Assembly: GCA_900239685.1 (NCBI GenBank)
Contig: OENT01000419.1
Location: 1-64,000, forward strand
DNA length: 64,000 bases
Direction: 5' to 3'
Source: Rotaria macrura
Lineage: Eukaryota; Rotifera; Eurotatoria; Philodinida; Philodinidae
The notes beneath the pieces are model-generated. The model did not search any database and had not been told where the DNA came from. It worked only from the letters and a program-made list of their open reading frames with translations. Made by a program: the position numbers and the translations under genes. Every line of letters begins with the position of its first letter. Within the stretch, counting starts at the first letter, position 1. Positions 37,399 through 49,850 of the stretch are shown in pieces.

Positions 37399-40300
37399 CT
37401 ATTCATTTCGTTTGCTTGAACTATTGTGGGGAAACATGAACCATGGTGGGAAATAGTGTTCTTTGATACATTTCTGAAATGGCACCGGATAGTTGAGATC
37501 GTGTATAACGTTGCCACCAGCTAACCATGCTGCCCACCAACTAAACGTTCCTCCTGTCAGAATTGAATGTTCGCATAGTGCCAATGCTGCTAGATCATGA
37601 CCATGAAAAAAAGACGTTGGTGTGATGACAACATCGTTGAAATGTCCAAGATGTTGTTTAACGAATGCTTTATCATCAGAAGCAATTAGAAAACGGCAGT
37701 TGGTGTATTTTTGACGATAATGATCCAGAGCCCAGATGAGATACGAAGGGCTTGTATCGATTTTAAAAAAACTTAAAAAGTCACCACGACGAATATGCAC
37801 TCCAACCCATGTGATACGCGGCAACTCAGATGGCGGATACAAAAGAAATGATTTGAGTGTATCATGTGTAACTCGACTATTATTCGTCTTGAAACTGATC
37901 GAATATTTCCATACGGCTGATCAAAAAAAGAAAATAAAACTTAAAAAAAGATCATGACATTAATGGAATGGAGATGTAATTTTTGCACTTGAGAAAGTGC
38001 ACGCTCAAATTCATACAATCTCGCAAATAAAATGTTTTCGTGAAGATATTTTCCTGGGCTCGGATTCGAACTAAAATACCTATTCTTTTGAAAAATCTAT
38101 ATTTTCATGAGATTTGACGTATCCCTGGGGTGAGTACAGGGATCTTTGCGGCACTACATTCGCCCCGCCTGTCATTAGTTACTTAGGAAGAACTTGGGAA
38201 TGAGAAAAGTTGTTTCTTACAAGCTAACCCTAGGGGAAGTACTGAGTTCAGGGTACCCATGTACTGCGAAAGCCTCAGCAAGGTACCCGATACGGGTACT
38301 TCGAAAATTTTCAGTGATTATACTGATCTAGTTACTGCATTGGGTACCCACATCAGTATGTTTACTGAACAGGTACTTGTATGAGTACCTGCACCTGTAA
38401 CTTTACTTTGGAAAACGCTACAGGGTATCCTTGATTTGGCGCGTTCTGTATAGTGACTGTTCATTCACCGTTTTCTTTCGCACACACAGCTCCATATAAA
38501 CAACTAGACAAAACATAAAAAACTAATATATTTTCATACTAATCTTTTCTAGATTATTTCTTGACTATTTATTATAGTCGAAAAATGCCGATCTCGATCA
38601 TAAATCGAGAGAGGACTACCTTGATATGGTCTGGTGGAGATCTGATCAACTCAAGCTCGATCAGATCGAGAAATTTGACCCGCTTGAATTTTCAGAATTG
38701 AAAAAATTAAATTAAATAAAAACGAAAAAAATTATAATTTGCTTTGACAGAAGCAAATTTGAAAAAAGTCGAAGGTTAGGTTCGATCATCAACATACTGC
38801 AGCTTTGGCAGCAGGGTACCTAAACTTACTGCGCAATAGTACCCAGCCGAGTATTTGATCAGTAACTTCAAGTACCCACTTACTAGACGCTATGCACCAG
38901 GGTACCCACCCGAGTACCTTATACGTACCTAAAAGTACTATAAGGGACTTAAGTACCCAAAAGTACCTGTGACATACTAGTAGCAGGGTACTTTTTCAGG
39001 TACCCTTGATTCAGTACATTCATTAGGGAATCATATATATCTTAGATGAGGCTTGATATACAGAACCTAAATAACTTTCCTCAACTTTTACTGAAAAGGA
39101 TCCTACAATTCAGAAAACAAAATCCTATTTAGGTATTCCTATAATTTCAAAAATATGTAATCTGAAACCAGATATTTTCAGGAATTTCGATTCGTCTATT
39201 AATACTCACTTTATGATTTCATTCAATACTATCATCAGTTGAATCTACAGCTTCTATTCAGTATTGTTATGTGAATTGTGTCATATAATATGTGCAGTAA
39301 GTGTTTTTTACTGTGGCAGTACATCGTTTACCCTTCTTTTAATTGCTTCATTCTTTAAATGTCTTTGTTCTATAGTATGTTTATATAAGTTATTAGATAT
39401 TGCAACTCATCTTATTAGTCTCTCGACTTTGTGTATAGTTAATTATGACTCCTTTTCATACAATCACAATGAAGCATATTGTCAATGTGTTTAGAACTCA
39501 GATTCTGAATCGCTCCAGTTATAGTTCATCGTTAAGCTCGAGCGTCATCCGATTGAATTTAGTAGTTGAAATAAAACTGGTTATTTTCAGATATCAGATT
39601 GACACTTATTTCCTGAGTTTTCAGGTTTTGATTGAAAATTCGGATCTTGTCCGAATATTTCAAGATTAATCATTGTGAGAGTCCTTATACACTGTTATGA
39701 CGCGTATTCATTCTAGCAAACTTCTGTGAAAATATTGGTAGCATTCTTTTCCACAGAAAAAGTGATTCTCCATATTTTATTTATTTACATCATTCTTTTT
39801 ACGTGATTAGCTCAATAAATTTGATTATTTCGAATTTTGCGATGCTTCAGAACAGATATTTTATCATTAAAAATTATCACAAGTACTTCAGTAGTATCGT
39901 TTTTTCAAGAATATCGGACCCTATGTGCATACACGAAATCTTCTACCCCTCTTATTCTAGTATATTAATTTTTCCACTGAGTTTTTCTTATAAACATTTT
40001 TATTGTTTTGTATCATCCCTTCCTTTGATTTTTCGATGGTTAAATATCATGCAGAAACAAAATAGTATGCTCGTTATGCTTCAATATTTAGAACACTGAT
40101 CTGGTCCACCAGTTATCATATCGCGAGCACGATTCTCCATTGAGCCATACATATTTTCTTTTCTTTTTGTTTGTCAAAAAGCAACAGAAGTGTAACAACT
40201 AGTTCTGTGTAAGAAATAGTTTTTTCCGGTTTTATTTTACTTAATTGAAATAAACATATTGGTGACATGCAGCTGTAAACCCAGGTTGAGGATTTATACC

Positions 40301-41995
40301 GCTGGATCCTGGAATTTTCTGTGGAAATCCGCTGGAAAGAAGTCGTTTTCAGTGGGAAACTTCAGAAAAAAATATTATTTCCGACTGAAAAGTGACAGAA
40401 AATAGAAGCAAGAATCAGTTCACCAAATTCCTGCTGCCAAATTCCTAGCATGTTCCGTTGTTTTCCTGCGGGTATCGGTGTTTACTTCTCGACATGAGTA
40501 TTTGACCATAACTAAGCTGTCGTATGAGTTTTCAATTTTTGATATTGTATTTTCTAAAATTCAAAAATGTCTACTTCAAGGAACTGTTTTACCAGTTCAG
40601 TATCCATAATATCATGGTTTAGTATCAGTGGCTAACAGGTGTGTTACACGGAAATCGTTTAGTGCCGAAAAAGTGAATAAAACAATTTTAAGTGTGAGAA
40701 AGCAGATTTTTCATTTTTCTCTCTGCACGGCATTTCTCAGATAAAAATGAAATGTTCACTAGAGAAAAAAATGAAAATCCAAAATTTAAGAATGCTCCCT
40801 TCCCAAAATCGCGTGCCTGAGCCATAGAGAACGCATAAAAAATACAACACTAGAGAGAGTTAAAGAAAAGGAGAAAACAGAATTCGAATTTTCTCTTCAA
40901 AAGAGATGATATTCAAATTTCAACGAACTACTGATGATTTGCCTAGTTTAATATATCTTATAATACTATAATTTTCACAGAAGTTTCTTTGTTTTTCTTA
41001 AAATTTCTCATGTCGATTTTCCTAATTTTTTTAACATAGACTGTTTTGACACCTGCATTCTTAGGCTTCATTAATTATTTAATTTAGATCTTTTACTTCT
41101 AAGTTCTCATTTTTTTTCTAAGCATATAGTTTACAAGCATACTATTTGCAACAGTTTACTACACACAAAAATAGATTATAGAATAAATTTGATCGAAAAA
41201 CTTGACTAAAATAGAATCTAATGCCGATGAATAACTACTATATCGCTCACCTTTGATCAGTTCTTCAACAAATGGAGTAATATACCCAACTGTTCCACTA
41301 TTGAATTCAAACAATTGAACAACTTCTTTACGAAATCGATCAAAATAGCCGAATGCTTGATAGAAGCCAAGTAGTTCATATCTTGTATAATTGACTGGTA
41401 ACGGTATTCTAAATAAATCTTCAAACAAAGTGCACGCACTGTATCGTTGAAAAAGATCAGTTCGATTTTCGAATGCCCGCGGATTTTTTACTAGTTTCAC
41501 TGGCGTCTGATTTAGATTAATTGTGAATGTAGATCGTAGGTCAAAGATGATCCATGGATGTACATAAAGATGACACGAATGAAGACGTGCCAAGCCATAG
41601 GCACTAGCAAAGAGAAACATTCGATTGCCAATCGCTCCATCGGAGAAACGGATTCCAAATACACATGACGACGGTAGAGGAGATTCATCGAGTACAACAT
41701 CTGTTTTGTTTTGAACTGCTGCTACTGCCACGGATAATTGTGAATTTCGAAACAAACGTGATGATAATACATTATTTGATGAGACGAGAGTATTTGATTT
41801 TCGAAATGCATATAATAAATGATAGAAGCTTATTAAAACAACGAAAACACCAAAGATAATGAGCGTACGTCGGATGATTGGTTGGCAGGTTAGAAGATGA
41901 TGCAAATCAAGGACATTATTTACACTTCGGCTGATTCTATTTTTCAGAAAATTCTTAGAAGATTCGAAAAGTTCTAGAACTCGATTCATTGACAT
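37399..41995 (-). CDS. GT11 alpha-1,2-fucosyltransferase-like, 420 aa, two exons
   Basis: Exon 1 is 41251-41995 and exon 2 is 37399-37916, joined across a 3,334-bp intron from AAAG|GTGAGC to TTTTGATCAG|CC. Phases agree and the sum is 421 codons including the stop. The product is a type II Golgi-type enzyme: short cytosolic tail, one membrane segment at residues 42-63 (RRTLIIFGVFVVLISF), a stem, then the catalytic region. Family 11 motifs appear in order: FSDGAIGNRMFLFASAYGLA (118-137), LLGFYQAFGYFD (208-219), VGVHIRRGDF (286-295, the nucleotide-sugar region), FLIASDDKAFVKQH and TFSWWAAWLAGG. The enzyme should transfer fucose from GDP-fucose to galactose on glycans in the Golgi lumen. Several NxS/T sites are present. 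All expected motifs are intact, so it looks functional provided the long intron is spliced. Confidence 0.92.
38231..39025. mobile_element. GTACCC/GGGTAC fold-back element
   Basis: The left end TAGGGGAAGTACTGAGTTCA followed by GGGTACC is imperfectly inverted at the right end (reverse complement TAATGAATGTACTGAATCAA followed by GGGTACC). The outer 180-200 bp on each side carry many GTACCC, GGTAC and AGTAC motifs. The centre contains the 245-bp segment also found at 31960-32205. The left end starts TAGGGG like the hAT-type elements, but no 8-bp duplication is visible, so the class is uncertain. Confidence 0.7.
38445..38690 (+). repeat. Dispersed repeat, copy 2 (about 245 bp)
   Basis: Same orientation and block order as 31960-32205, with many substitutions. 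Lies inside the GTACCC fold-back element. Confidence 0.7.
39740..40985 (+). repeat. Long dispersed repeat, copy A
   Basis: It is collinear with 57605-58450. Shared blocks in order include CAGAAAAAGTGATnCT, CAAGTACTTCAGTAGTATC, a TnAAAAATGTCT block, ACnnGGAAATCGTT, GAGAAAGCA, TTCACTAGnGAAAAAA, GAGCnATAGAnAACG, AGAGAGAG and TCGAnTTTTCT. Copy A has about 400 bp (roughly 40090-40480) not matched in copy B. It is antisense to the host gene. No protein was recognised in it, so it is probably a non-autonomous or decayed element. Confidence 0.8.
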
Positions 41996-41999
41996 CGAT

Positions 42000-44900
42000 G
42001 ATAAATATCTATGACGAGATCTGTGTATTATTTATGGCTATGGATGAAAATATTTTTCTTCTTTCACATCAGAGCATGCAGTTAACAAGTTTTCTTTTCA
42101 ATTTACTTTTTTCTTCTGCTTTCTTTCAATCACAAAATTCACCAACCTTTAATCAACCACAAGGCCGTTCTGTTTCGTCTTGTATTTACCAATACGGTGA
42201 TTTGTACGATGAAGAAGATTGCATGTTTCACGACAAACATGTGCTATTGTTTTGAAGAAACTTCCAATCGAACTTTTTCATGTGATTATAATGATTCGTT
42301 AGTATGAGTTGATAGTTATACAAAGGATGCAGTTGTTGGGTTTCGTTTTATTCGTATTGTAGCGAAACGTATACAATTCACGTTCAAGGATAAGACTTGA
42401 CGTATGTAAGTTTCCGTCTTAAAATGAGCTACTTTCTTACTCGCAGTAAATCAAGTTTCTTATTCGATTCAACTAGCTCTTTTCTATGAACGATGTTTGA
42501 TATAAAGTAAACATTGTTCAATCGTTTTTTATTTAGTCTTAATAGAAACGAACGATAACAAACAATGTTTTGTTTTTATAATAAAAATGCATAAATATGG
42601 ATTGTTTACGATGATTGCTTTGGATGCTTTATGAATGATAATTCATACATTATTTTTCTATTTATCATTATATGGAACGGAACAAAATTTCGAATGATTA
42701 TAGGAATTTTCTAAAAGACGATGGAGTCATCCTTTTATTGATGATGATATATGATTCTATTTTCCATTATGATTTGTCCAATGGATTAATTTTCTCATGT
42801 GAAGATATCAATTTTGTTTGATTCATAATTTACAGATTTGTTTTATTTTTGATAAAGCTCAATATTCTTCATTATGATTTACACACCACGAATATCTTCT
42901 TGAGGATCATGTTTACAGATGGTCGATTATGAATATTACTGAGACTTTTTTTCATGACCATTTAACTTTAGAAACGAGAATATAATTCTATAATGAAATG
43001 ATTACAAATAATTCTGTAAGATCTGCTTAATAACATGCATTCTGTTTGGAAGACTTTCAAAATCATTAGCGAAATTTGACTTGAACCAATATTCATATAA
43101 AGGACAGGGGTGCTAATGCTAATCGATTCTCCTCTGTTAAACTATCATTTACGACGACCGATACTTTATCCTCACATACATCTTGAATACGACTTTTGAT
43201 TGATAAAAAAATTGTGGCGATGATTCGCTTTCCAATTCTATTCGCAATGACTCTTATTTTGAATGAAGTCTGAATGGAGATAGCTTATCTACGTAACATA
43301 TGAAATCAATGCCCCATTCCTCGTTTTTTCTTCGACTATTGCATGGTAATTTATACAGCAACGCAGCACTCCTAATTTATATCTCTATCATTGGTGTAAA
43401 CAATAACATCAAGAGCACGAAAAACTGATCGATAACTAAACGTCTAGTACGCGACTTTAAAGAGAGTATTGATTTATACAGCAACTTCACATTTATGCAA
43501 CACTTTCTCTAACGTTTCTTATGTGTACCGCAGCAAACGGTATCATTTTAATCGGCGTTATTTTAATAATTGTACCGTCAGTCGTATATATTGTATTCGT
43601 CCATGCTCTTGATGATGGTTGTAACAAAATGTGTATATAGTCCTCTGTTCCTTCTCAACACAAATGATTAACGTATAAAAGAACTCAGTGTACATGAAAT
43701 TTTCAAAGAATCAAAAAGAAAAAAAGAGACACTTTTTCTTGCACAAAACTGCAATCATTTATTTGCATCAATCTCATGATTCCGTGTTTACCTCGATCTC
43801 AAATATTCTTAAAATTCTTAATACAATCATTTTTGTCTTCTATTCCTCCTCTCGATTTCATTTTTAATTCAGTTCACGAATAGCTTGAGGATCATTTTTC
43901 GTTTAATGTACAACTTGTTGCGTTCTAGTGTTATGTCTCATTTTGTCTCTTGACTGCCTCCTTCCATCCACTTATGGATTCTCTTTTGATACTGTCCTCA
44001 AAAAGAATGCAAATGTCTCACGTTCAGTTCAAACTGCTGTTTTACATCAGTAAGCATCGATCCCTCCCCCTTCGATCTTAACTGCTACCAACTGATAATG
44101 TAGTCCAAAACTCCTTTGAAATGCAGTCATCAATAGATCAGTATCAGATTCTTTACAAACGACTCCTCGCGAGCGATAAATTGAAATACTAAACAAACAA
44201 TTTTATATCATGAAAAAGGAAATTACAAATTACTTAGATTTTTTCCTTTAAAACTATAATAATTACATCTCTATCGTGTAAAATTTAATCTGACTTCATT
44301 TCCCTCAAGTCATTGCATACCTCTGTATGTCTAATCAACTATCATCATCGACGACATAAACATTAATCTTTTGAACATAAGAAATATCTGACGCACTCTT
44401 ATTCGTTATATGTCGATGTAGATCACTTTGTCGTCACCCATCAGTCTAGCCTTCCTCATCTTGAATAGAAGGACTTCATCTCAACCAAATAAAAACAATC
44501 ATCAATAAAGCAACCAGCCACTAGCTCCTCACCAATCTACGATCTAACATTCATTGATTTGACATCTGTTTGGAACATTGAAATGATTCGTGTATACAAA
44601 GCGAATTTTCTTTTTCCTTGCACTTCTTTTTATTCTACGTGTCTGTAGATCATACTAATATTAACTGGCGTTGTCGACTTCTCGATATGCTAAGTAGTTC
44701 GTCATGTTTAATTCTTTTTTTTTACTGTACATCCTTATTTTTTCTTATATTCTTAATTACATCCATTGTCTGTGCTTATACAGATGTACTCACATGATAC
44801 CAGTGGGATTTATGTTGGATTCTATTCATCATCACGTTTCATAACCTTGTTGACGAACATAGGTCACATGTATTTATACATCTTTTGAATAATCTCGTAC

Positions 44901-45438
44901 TATGATTTTTGTCTCTTATTTTCTGTGTTATGCTTGTATTACTCTGATTGGTATCACATCTATTAAGAAATTTTCGTATTCAATGTCATGAAGCTATACC
45001 CAATATTGATACGACAAGAATGAAATTGATGACATAGAAGTTTTGACCTTCAAAATATCGTCTGAACAACATCTCTCTAAGATATTCGATTCAAATCTAT
45101 CCTTCAAGTGTTATATTCACTTAAAGACAAATAAATGTTATTCATCCATTATTGAATGATACTCTGTAACATACATAAATTAATTAGTTTATAATTGCGA
45201 ACCAAGCCAACCTTTTGATGATCAATACGTATCTAATAATACTTCTTTATTGTTTGACTTAGTATCAAGAATCGCTTGAAGAAGAAAGAAATATTCATTC
45301 AATGTGATGAATAAATAGTCTGGCACTTGTATTTAACGATATGTTTCTATCAAATAATAATAGTACTTTTTTTTTCGAGATCATAGTGTCACGTATCTTT
45401 TTACGGTAGCCGAATCGAAGCTCTGCTCTAAACAAAGA
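42000..45438. other. 3.4-kb spacer between divergent genes
   Basis: It should hold the promoters of the minus-strand fucosyltransferase and the plus-strand LURP-one-like gene. A short frame at 42076-42255 (from MQLTSFLFNLLFSS, with a signal-peptide-like start and a NQPQGRS stretch) could encode a small secreted peptide, but support is thin. The rest is AT-rich with no recognised feature. Confidence 0.4.
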
Positions 45439-46080
45439 ATGATATTGTACATCTTCATTTTTGGGCTCGCAACTAGTTTCATCGAGTGCTTAACTCCTGT
45501 ACGGGAATTTTCGATTCGAAGAGATCTACTGGTTGGGGTAAAACCACCGGAATTTTCCGTTTACGATAAAACTGGCAAGCAGCTGCAATATCGAATTGAA
45601 TCAAAATACTTAGGAATACATTCTGTCGAGCTTGTCTCTTATCCGACCAAGCAAATTGTGGCTCGACTAAAAAAAAAAGTAACATGGGTACTCTACGATG
45701 GAACGCTTGAAGTACTGAACCAGACAACACAAACATGGACAACGGGAAATATCACACAATCTTTTCAATTTTTAAGTCATAAATCTGTGATCGAATGGCA
45801 AGGACGACGTCTATTGATGGAACATAGCATGGGTTCAACGGCGACTCGCTTTCTTGACGATCAACGCGCAGGTCAAATCGTAGCCGAATATAAGGTATTA
45901 GTGGCGTCACTTCTTTGGGCGCATAAGTTTTCAATGCAAATTTACACTAATGAAATACCCGAGGCCATCTTTCTACTTGGCCTTGCTGCTAGAGATTACC
46001 TTAATACAAGACGAAGGGACACGTCAAAAAGGAAGGGGAATTTTCTAGATCCGATGGACGTCATGAATGCTTTTCGATAG
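45439..46080 (+). CDS. Secreted LURP-one/tubby-C-like protein, 213 aa
   Basis: A single uninterrupted frame. The start MILYIFIFGLATSFIECLT is a signal peptide (cleavage probably near residue 18-20). The body resembles the LURP-one-related / tubby C-terminal beta-barrel family: DKTGKQLQYRIESKYLGIHS (43-62), SYPTKQIVARLKKK, then EWQGRRLLMEHS and RAGQIVAEYKV. In this family short strands of the type 'conducting residue-rich beta strand, then basic turn' build a 12-strand barrel around a central helix; the hydrophobic AIFLLGLAARDYLN (176-189) fits that helix. Family members bind lipids or membranes, but here a signal peptide sends the domain to the secretory route, which is unusual. The basic tail NTRRRDTSKRKG follows the helix. 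The biological role is unknown. The family call rests on pattern resemblance only. Confidence 0.75.
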   Translation: MILYIFIFGLATSFIECLTPVREFSIRRDLLVGVKPPEFSVYDKTGKQLQYRIESKYLGIHSVELVSYPTKQIVARLKKKVTWVLYDGTLEVLNQTTQTWTTGNITQSFQFLSHKSVIEWQGRRLLMEHSMGSTATRFLDDQRAGQIVAEYKVLVASLLWAHKFSMQIYTNEIPEAIFLLGLAARDYLNTRRRDTSKRKGNFLDPMDVMNAFR

Positions 46081-47610
46081 TCGATTGGCAGTTATTTATT
46101 ACAATGAATATCTTTTTTTATTCGGGACACTATAACTCAAGCGGGAATTTTATTATTGAACTTTTTTTTTGTGAGAAATGTTCTATTTATTTTCACAGAG
46201 GGAATTTAAAATAAATATCACACAATTCGTTTACTTCTTTGCACAGGATGATATCTGGTCTTAGCAATTCTACGAACACCTAGAACTTACATTCTATCTT
46301 GGTTTCAAACTATATTCAACATCTGGAAGAGAAAGACGAATCTATCGAAAGTTAGTGACGCCTGAGATCTTTAATGTTTATCAGTAAACTATTGTTGGTT
46401 TTGAATATTCTAATTTGATGACTAGTGCTTGATTGTTTGAAGGTGATGTTGATTCGATACGATATCGTTTTACAAAAACTGCATTCGACTTTGATTGAAC
46501 CAAGGGTATATCAGATATGTAGAGATTAGGTTGGTACTCTTTAAGAAGACAAAGCATAAGATTGAAACATAAAACAATGCTGAACTATGAAAAAAAGAAT
46601 CTTGAGGGCATGATGTTAGCGTGCGCTAGTATAAATGGATTGGATATCGAGTCATGTTGTCAGGATTAAGACGAGAACATATCGAATCATGTTAATTTGA
46701 TCCGCAGTAACATTTAATACCCAGTCGCGGAGTGGTACACAGTCATTCAGTTACACCTTGGACTGATGCATTCCTACTGTGGATCTGACTGAAGAGACAT
46801 CCACTCTTATGCATAGCAAACAAGACGAAGACGACATCGTCAAGATTCCAAATCTACAAATAAACTGTATAATTCCTGTATGAAGTCACAGTTACTTTTT
46901 CTTCTATTTCGCATAGTTTTCTTTGCTTGTTGAACAAACCATTGGAGACCAAGGAAAGAAGTAGATAGTGAATAGCATCACGTTGAGCCAAAATTCTACC
47001 AGAAAAAGCTCATTCTACTGTCGATCGATTTCTACTTCAATATGATTACGTACTTTATTCTTGTTATCGAAATACAATTCGACGAAACATATCATTAGTA
47101 ATTGCAATCATTTTTGGTTAATAGAAAGATTTTCATAATCTGTAAAGTTTGATTAGAATCTTATTGAAATAAAAATTAATAGGCAAAGTTGATGAAAACT
47201 CGTGACTATACCGTATAGCATGGCAATATGATAAAAACTACTGGAGCAATACCCATGTTCTATGTTGAAGTTGGTTTATTGCAATCGTTATACTCTATTG
47301 AATACTATATATATACTACAATCGACTATGTTTAGATATTAGAAAATGTTCATTGACTTATCATAAAGGCTATCGAATCAGTTTTTCTGTTCTCAGTATG
47401 GGTTGTAACAATAGTCGAATGAAATTTTTGTCACATTGATTATTAAGAAGAACTATAACGGTATATCCATGATCGTGTAACTATAACTCAATAAATAAAT
47501 TTTCCTCATTTGACTTTAACAAGTGTTCATTACTATTGAATTCTTAATTGCCGACTCGATCATCAGAAATTGGCAAACAAGTTCTTCTTTTCTCGATCTC
47601 TTTCAGTTCC
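46081..47610. other. Non-coding stretch
   Basis: 3' flank of the LURP-one-like gene. No gene or repeat recognised. Confidence 0.4.
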
Positions 47611-47614
47611 ATAC

Positions 47615-47690
47615 AGCGACGCATTTAGAGGAAGGCGGATGGGGGGGGGGGGGGNNNNNNNNCGATCACGCCCCCTCTAAAAATATCCAC
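47615..47690. other. Poly-G tract plus 8-N assembly gap, inverted flanks
   Basis: A run of 14 G (47641-47654) is followed by 8 N (47655-47662). The left flank GCATTTAGAGGAAGGCGGAT and the right flank CGATCACGCCCCCTCTAAAA are roughly inverted (TTTAGAGG...GGCG). It looks like the termini of a small element whose interior was lost or could not be assembled. The number of Ns may not reflect the true missing length. Confidence 0.6.
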
Positions 47691-48220
47691 TAACAATATG
47701 CCAGATCGTACTTCTATGAGGTTTAAACACTTTCTCGCAATAATTATGTTTTTTGAAAAAATTCATTCTATTTTAAAAAACCCATACAATCCTTTTATGT
47801 TTAGTGACTGTTTACTTTCTATAACTAATTTCAAAGATTTATATGATGTCCCAGAACAGCTAGGGTTACGGTTTCAGCTGCATTTTCAACATTCTTTTTG
47901 TAAAATAATTGCTATGCTTTATTCATTGCCAGTATATTGTTCGGCGGTAGGAGTTTTATTCAACAAGTACAACTCTTTCTCTAAAACTGTTTGCTCATAT
48001 TGAACAACATCTACCAACTTTTTTCGAAAAAGAATTCCACTTATTCAAAGCAACAGTCTATGTTTAAAAATAAAACATCAACGAATAAGTACAACAATTA
48101 TCTAATAGAATCTTATCGCAAAATTGTTTCAATTCAACTTGTTTTGTACCAGCTATCGAAAGACTTTCAACCCATTGAGTCATTTGATAACTCTAGATTT
48201 ACACTTTAAATATTCACTAA
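47691..48220. other. 3' flank of the UGT pseudogene
   Basis: Open frames at 47698-48003 and 47991-48209 lack any family signature and are not called. Confidence 0.4.
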
Positions 48221-49850
48221 TTAATCAATTTTCTCCTTCGGATTTCGACGATAACATGCAACAAGTAAATATAAAATGATCATAAAAGGTAGAAGAAAGT
48301 AAACAAGAAATATATCAAACATGTAACGTTGATAGAATGGTAGCGTGGTCTGATATGGTACATAACGATCTAAATTACCATTCTAATTTACTAAAAATTC
48401 AATTTCTTCAACAGCTCGTCTAACATCATTAGCATGTTTCATTTCTAGTGACATCATTCGAGCTGCTTGTTCGTAAGTACTATTTTGCCACATTGTTAAT
48501 AGCTTCATTGTTACACTACGAATGGAAAATCGATAATCATGAAAATCATGTGAATTCAAAAATGATTGCCATAATGATGGTGGTGCAAATAATGATTGTT
48601 CAACACCTGAATGTTCAATTGCAATTGAATTTAGAAATAAATCTGTTTGTAATGGCAAACATACTATAGGCTTTTGAAAATAAAACGCTTCTACGATGGA
48701 ACCCATACCGCAATGGTTTAAGAATAAATTAACCGAATTTTGTTGTGAAATCCATTTTTGTCGAACAAATTGATTCTCAACCTTAACGCGTTTATCATTC
48801 ATCAAAATGCGTCGATATTCATCGTTATTTATTTGCTTCAATACGATGTGATAGGTGTCATAATTGACGTTACGAAAAGCTAAAATGACAGAAGCACTAT
48901 CTACTTTTAAAAGAAATTCGGCTAAACCATGGATCAGATTTTTCATTCGATTGAATCTAATATGCCAGTAGAATCAAAAGTAGCATAGAAGATAGAAATC
49001 ATGGGTTTGGATTGCATCCATGTTGCAAGCTCATTGTCTAAAGTGTCAATTGATGATTCATCTACAAATTCACCAAGATATTACGTGTAATGATCTGAAT
49101 ACGATGGTGGATAGAATGTTGGTGGTAAGCCAATCAACTGTAAACATGTAGTTTTTTTAGATAAAACATTTTTCAATGTCAAAGTATCATAGAATGGTCC
49201 TTGGACATGTGGAAATAATTGAAATATTGTATAGAACGCTTCTAATGTTCTTTTGAAAAAGCAACATTGTAAATACGATATTTGAATTCAGTCATCTATT
49301 TCGATGATAATAACGCATAGTTATTCGGTAGATTGACATCAAAAGGACTGAATTTCACTTCTGCTCGTTGTACGACACAAGATGTATTTGTTTTCTCACA
49401 TAAATCATCAATACATAGGAACAATGAACTACAGATGATTACATCGAAGTTTGTCGACATTAACAGATGTATTGCTTCGTTCATTAACATATTTATAATT
49501 TGACCTATTCTTATCATCATATAAAATATACTATCAAATAGAGAATGATCTGCAAAATATTCAATGAATTCTTTTTTCGATTTTCTTTTGTTCAATGACT
49601 TCGTCTGCGAATCATTTAAAAAAATAACACGAAGTGAAGACATATTTTTATATGCCTTGACATTAATATACGAACGAGCGAATGCCTCGGTAATAAACAT
49701 GACATTATGATTTTTCATGGCTTTCGCCAATTCAAATATGGGAATAACGTGACCGCAGCTGCACCAACACTAACCATCAATACATTCAAGGGCTAACGAT
49801 CCAGTAATGAATACTAGTAGCCAAATAACTAGTATGCAGAAGAACTTCAT
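48221..49850 (-). pseudogene. UDP-glycosyltransferase (GT1/UGT) pseudogene
   Basis: All parts of a UGT can be found in order but in different frames. They are a signal peptide starting MKFFCILVIWLLVFITGSLA (from 49850), GHVIPIFELAKAMK, an acceptor-binding half (to 49296), and the UDP-sugar signature region NHCGMGSIVEAFYFQKPIVC with DLFLN downstream (within 48383-48946). A C-terminal membrane segment and basic tail (FLPFMIILYLLVACYRRNPK-like) follow after the last break. Lesions include a TAG at 49296-49298, a TAA at 49081-49083, a TAG at 48383-48385 and frame changes near 49770, 49255 and 48950. UGTs glucuronidate or glucosylate small lipophiles in the ER. This copy cannot make the full protein, and the breaks are too many to be short introns. 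Sequencing or assembly error could explain one or two, not all. Confidence 0.88.

Larger units (their letters stand above)
37917..41250 (-). other. 3.3-kb intron of the fucosyltransferase gene
   Basis: The donor GTGAGC and acceptor TTTTTTTGATCAG are good. At over 3 kb it is about fifty times longer than the other introns seen here (49-70 bp, apart from one of 2.8 kb). It holds the GTACCC fold-back element (38231-39025) and the long dispersed repeat copy A (39740-40985). Open frames inside it, for example 39803-40099, are repeat-derived. Confidence 0.85.

Noticed and set aside
39803..40099. 98-aa open frame inside the fucosyltransferase intron
   Set aside because: It overlaps the dispersed repeat; the matching region of the second copy (57.7-57.9 kb) is not open in the same frame.
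41989..42255. Plus-strand frame overlapping the start of the fucosyltransferase gene
   Set aside because: The full frame overlaps a well-supported gene on the other strand. Only the inner part from 42076 could be a small secreted peptide, and that is too weak to call.
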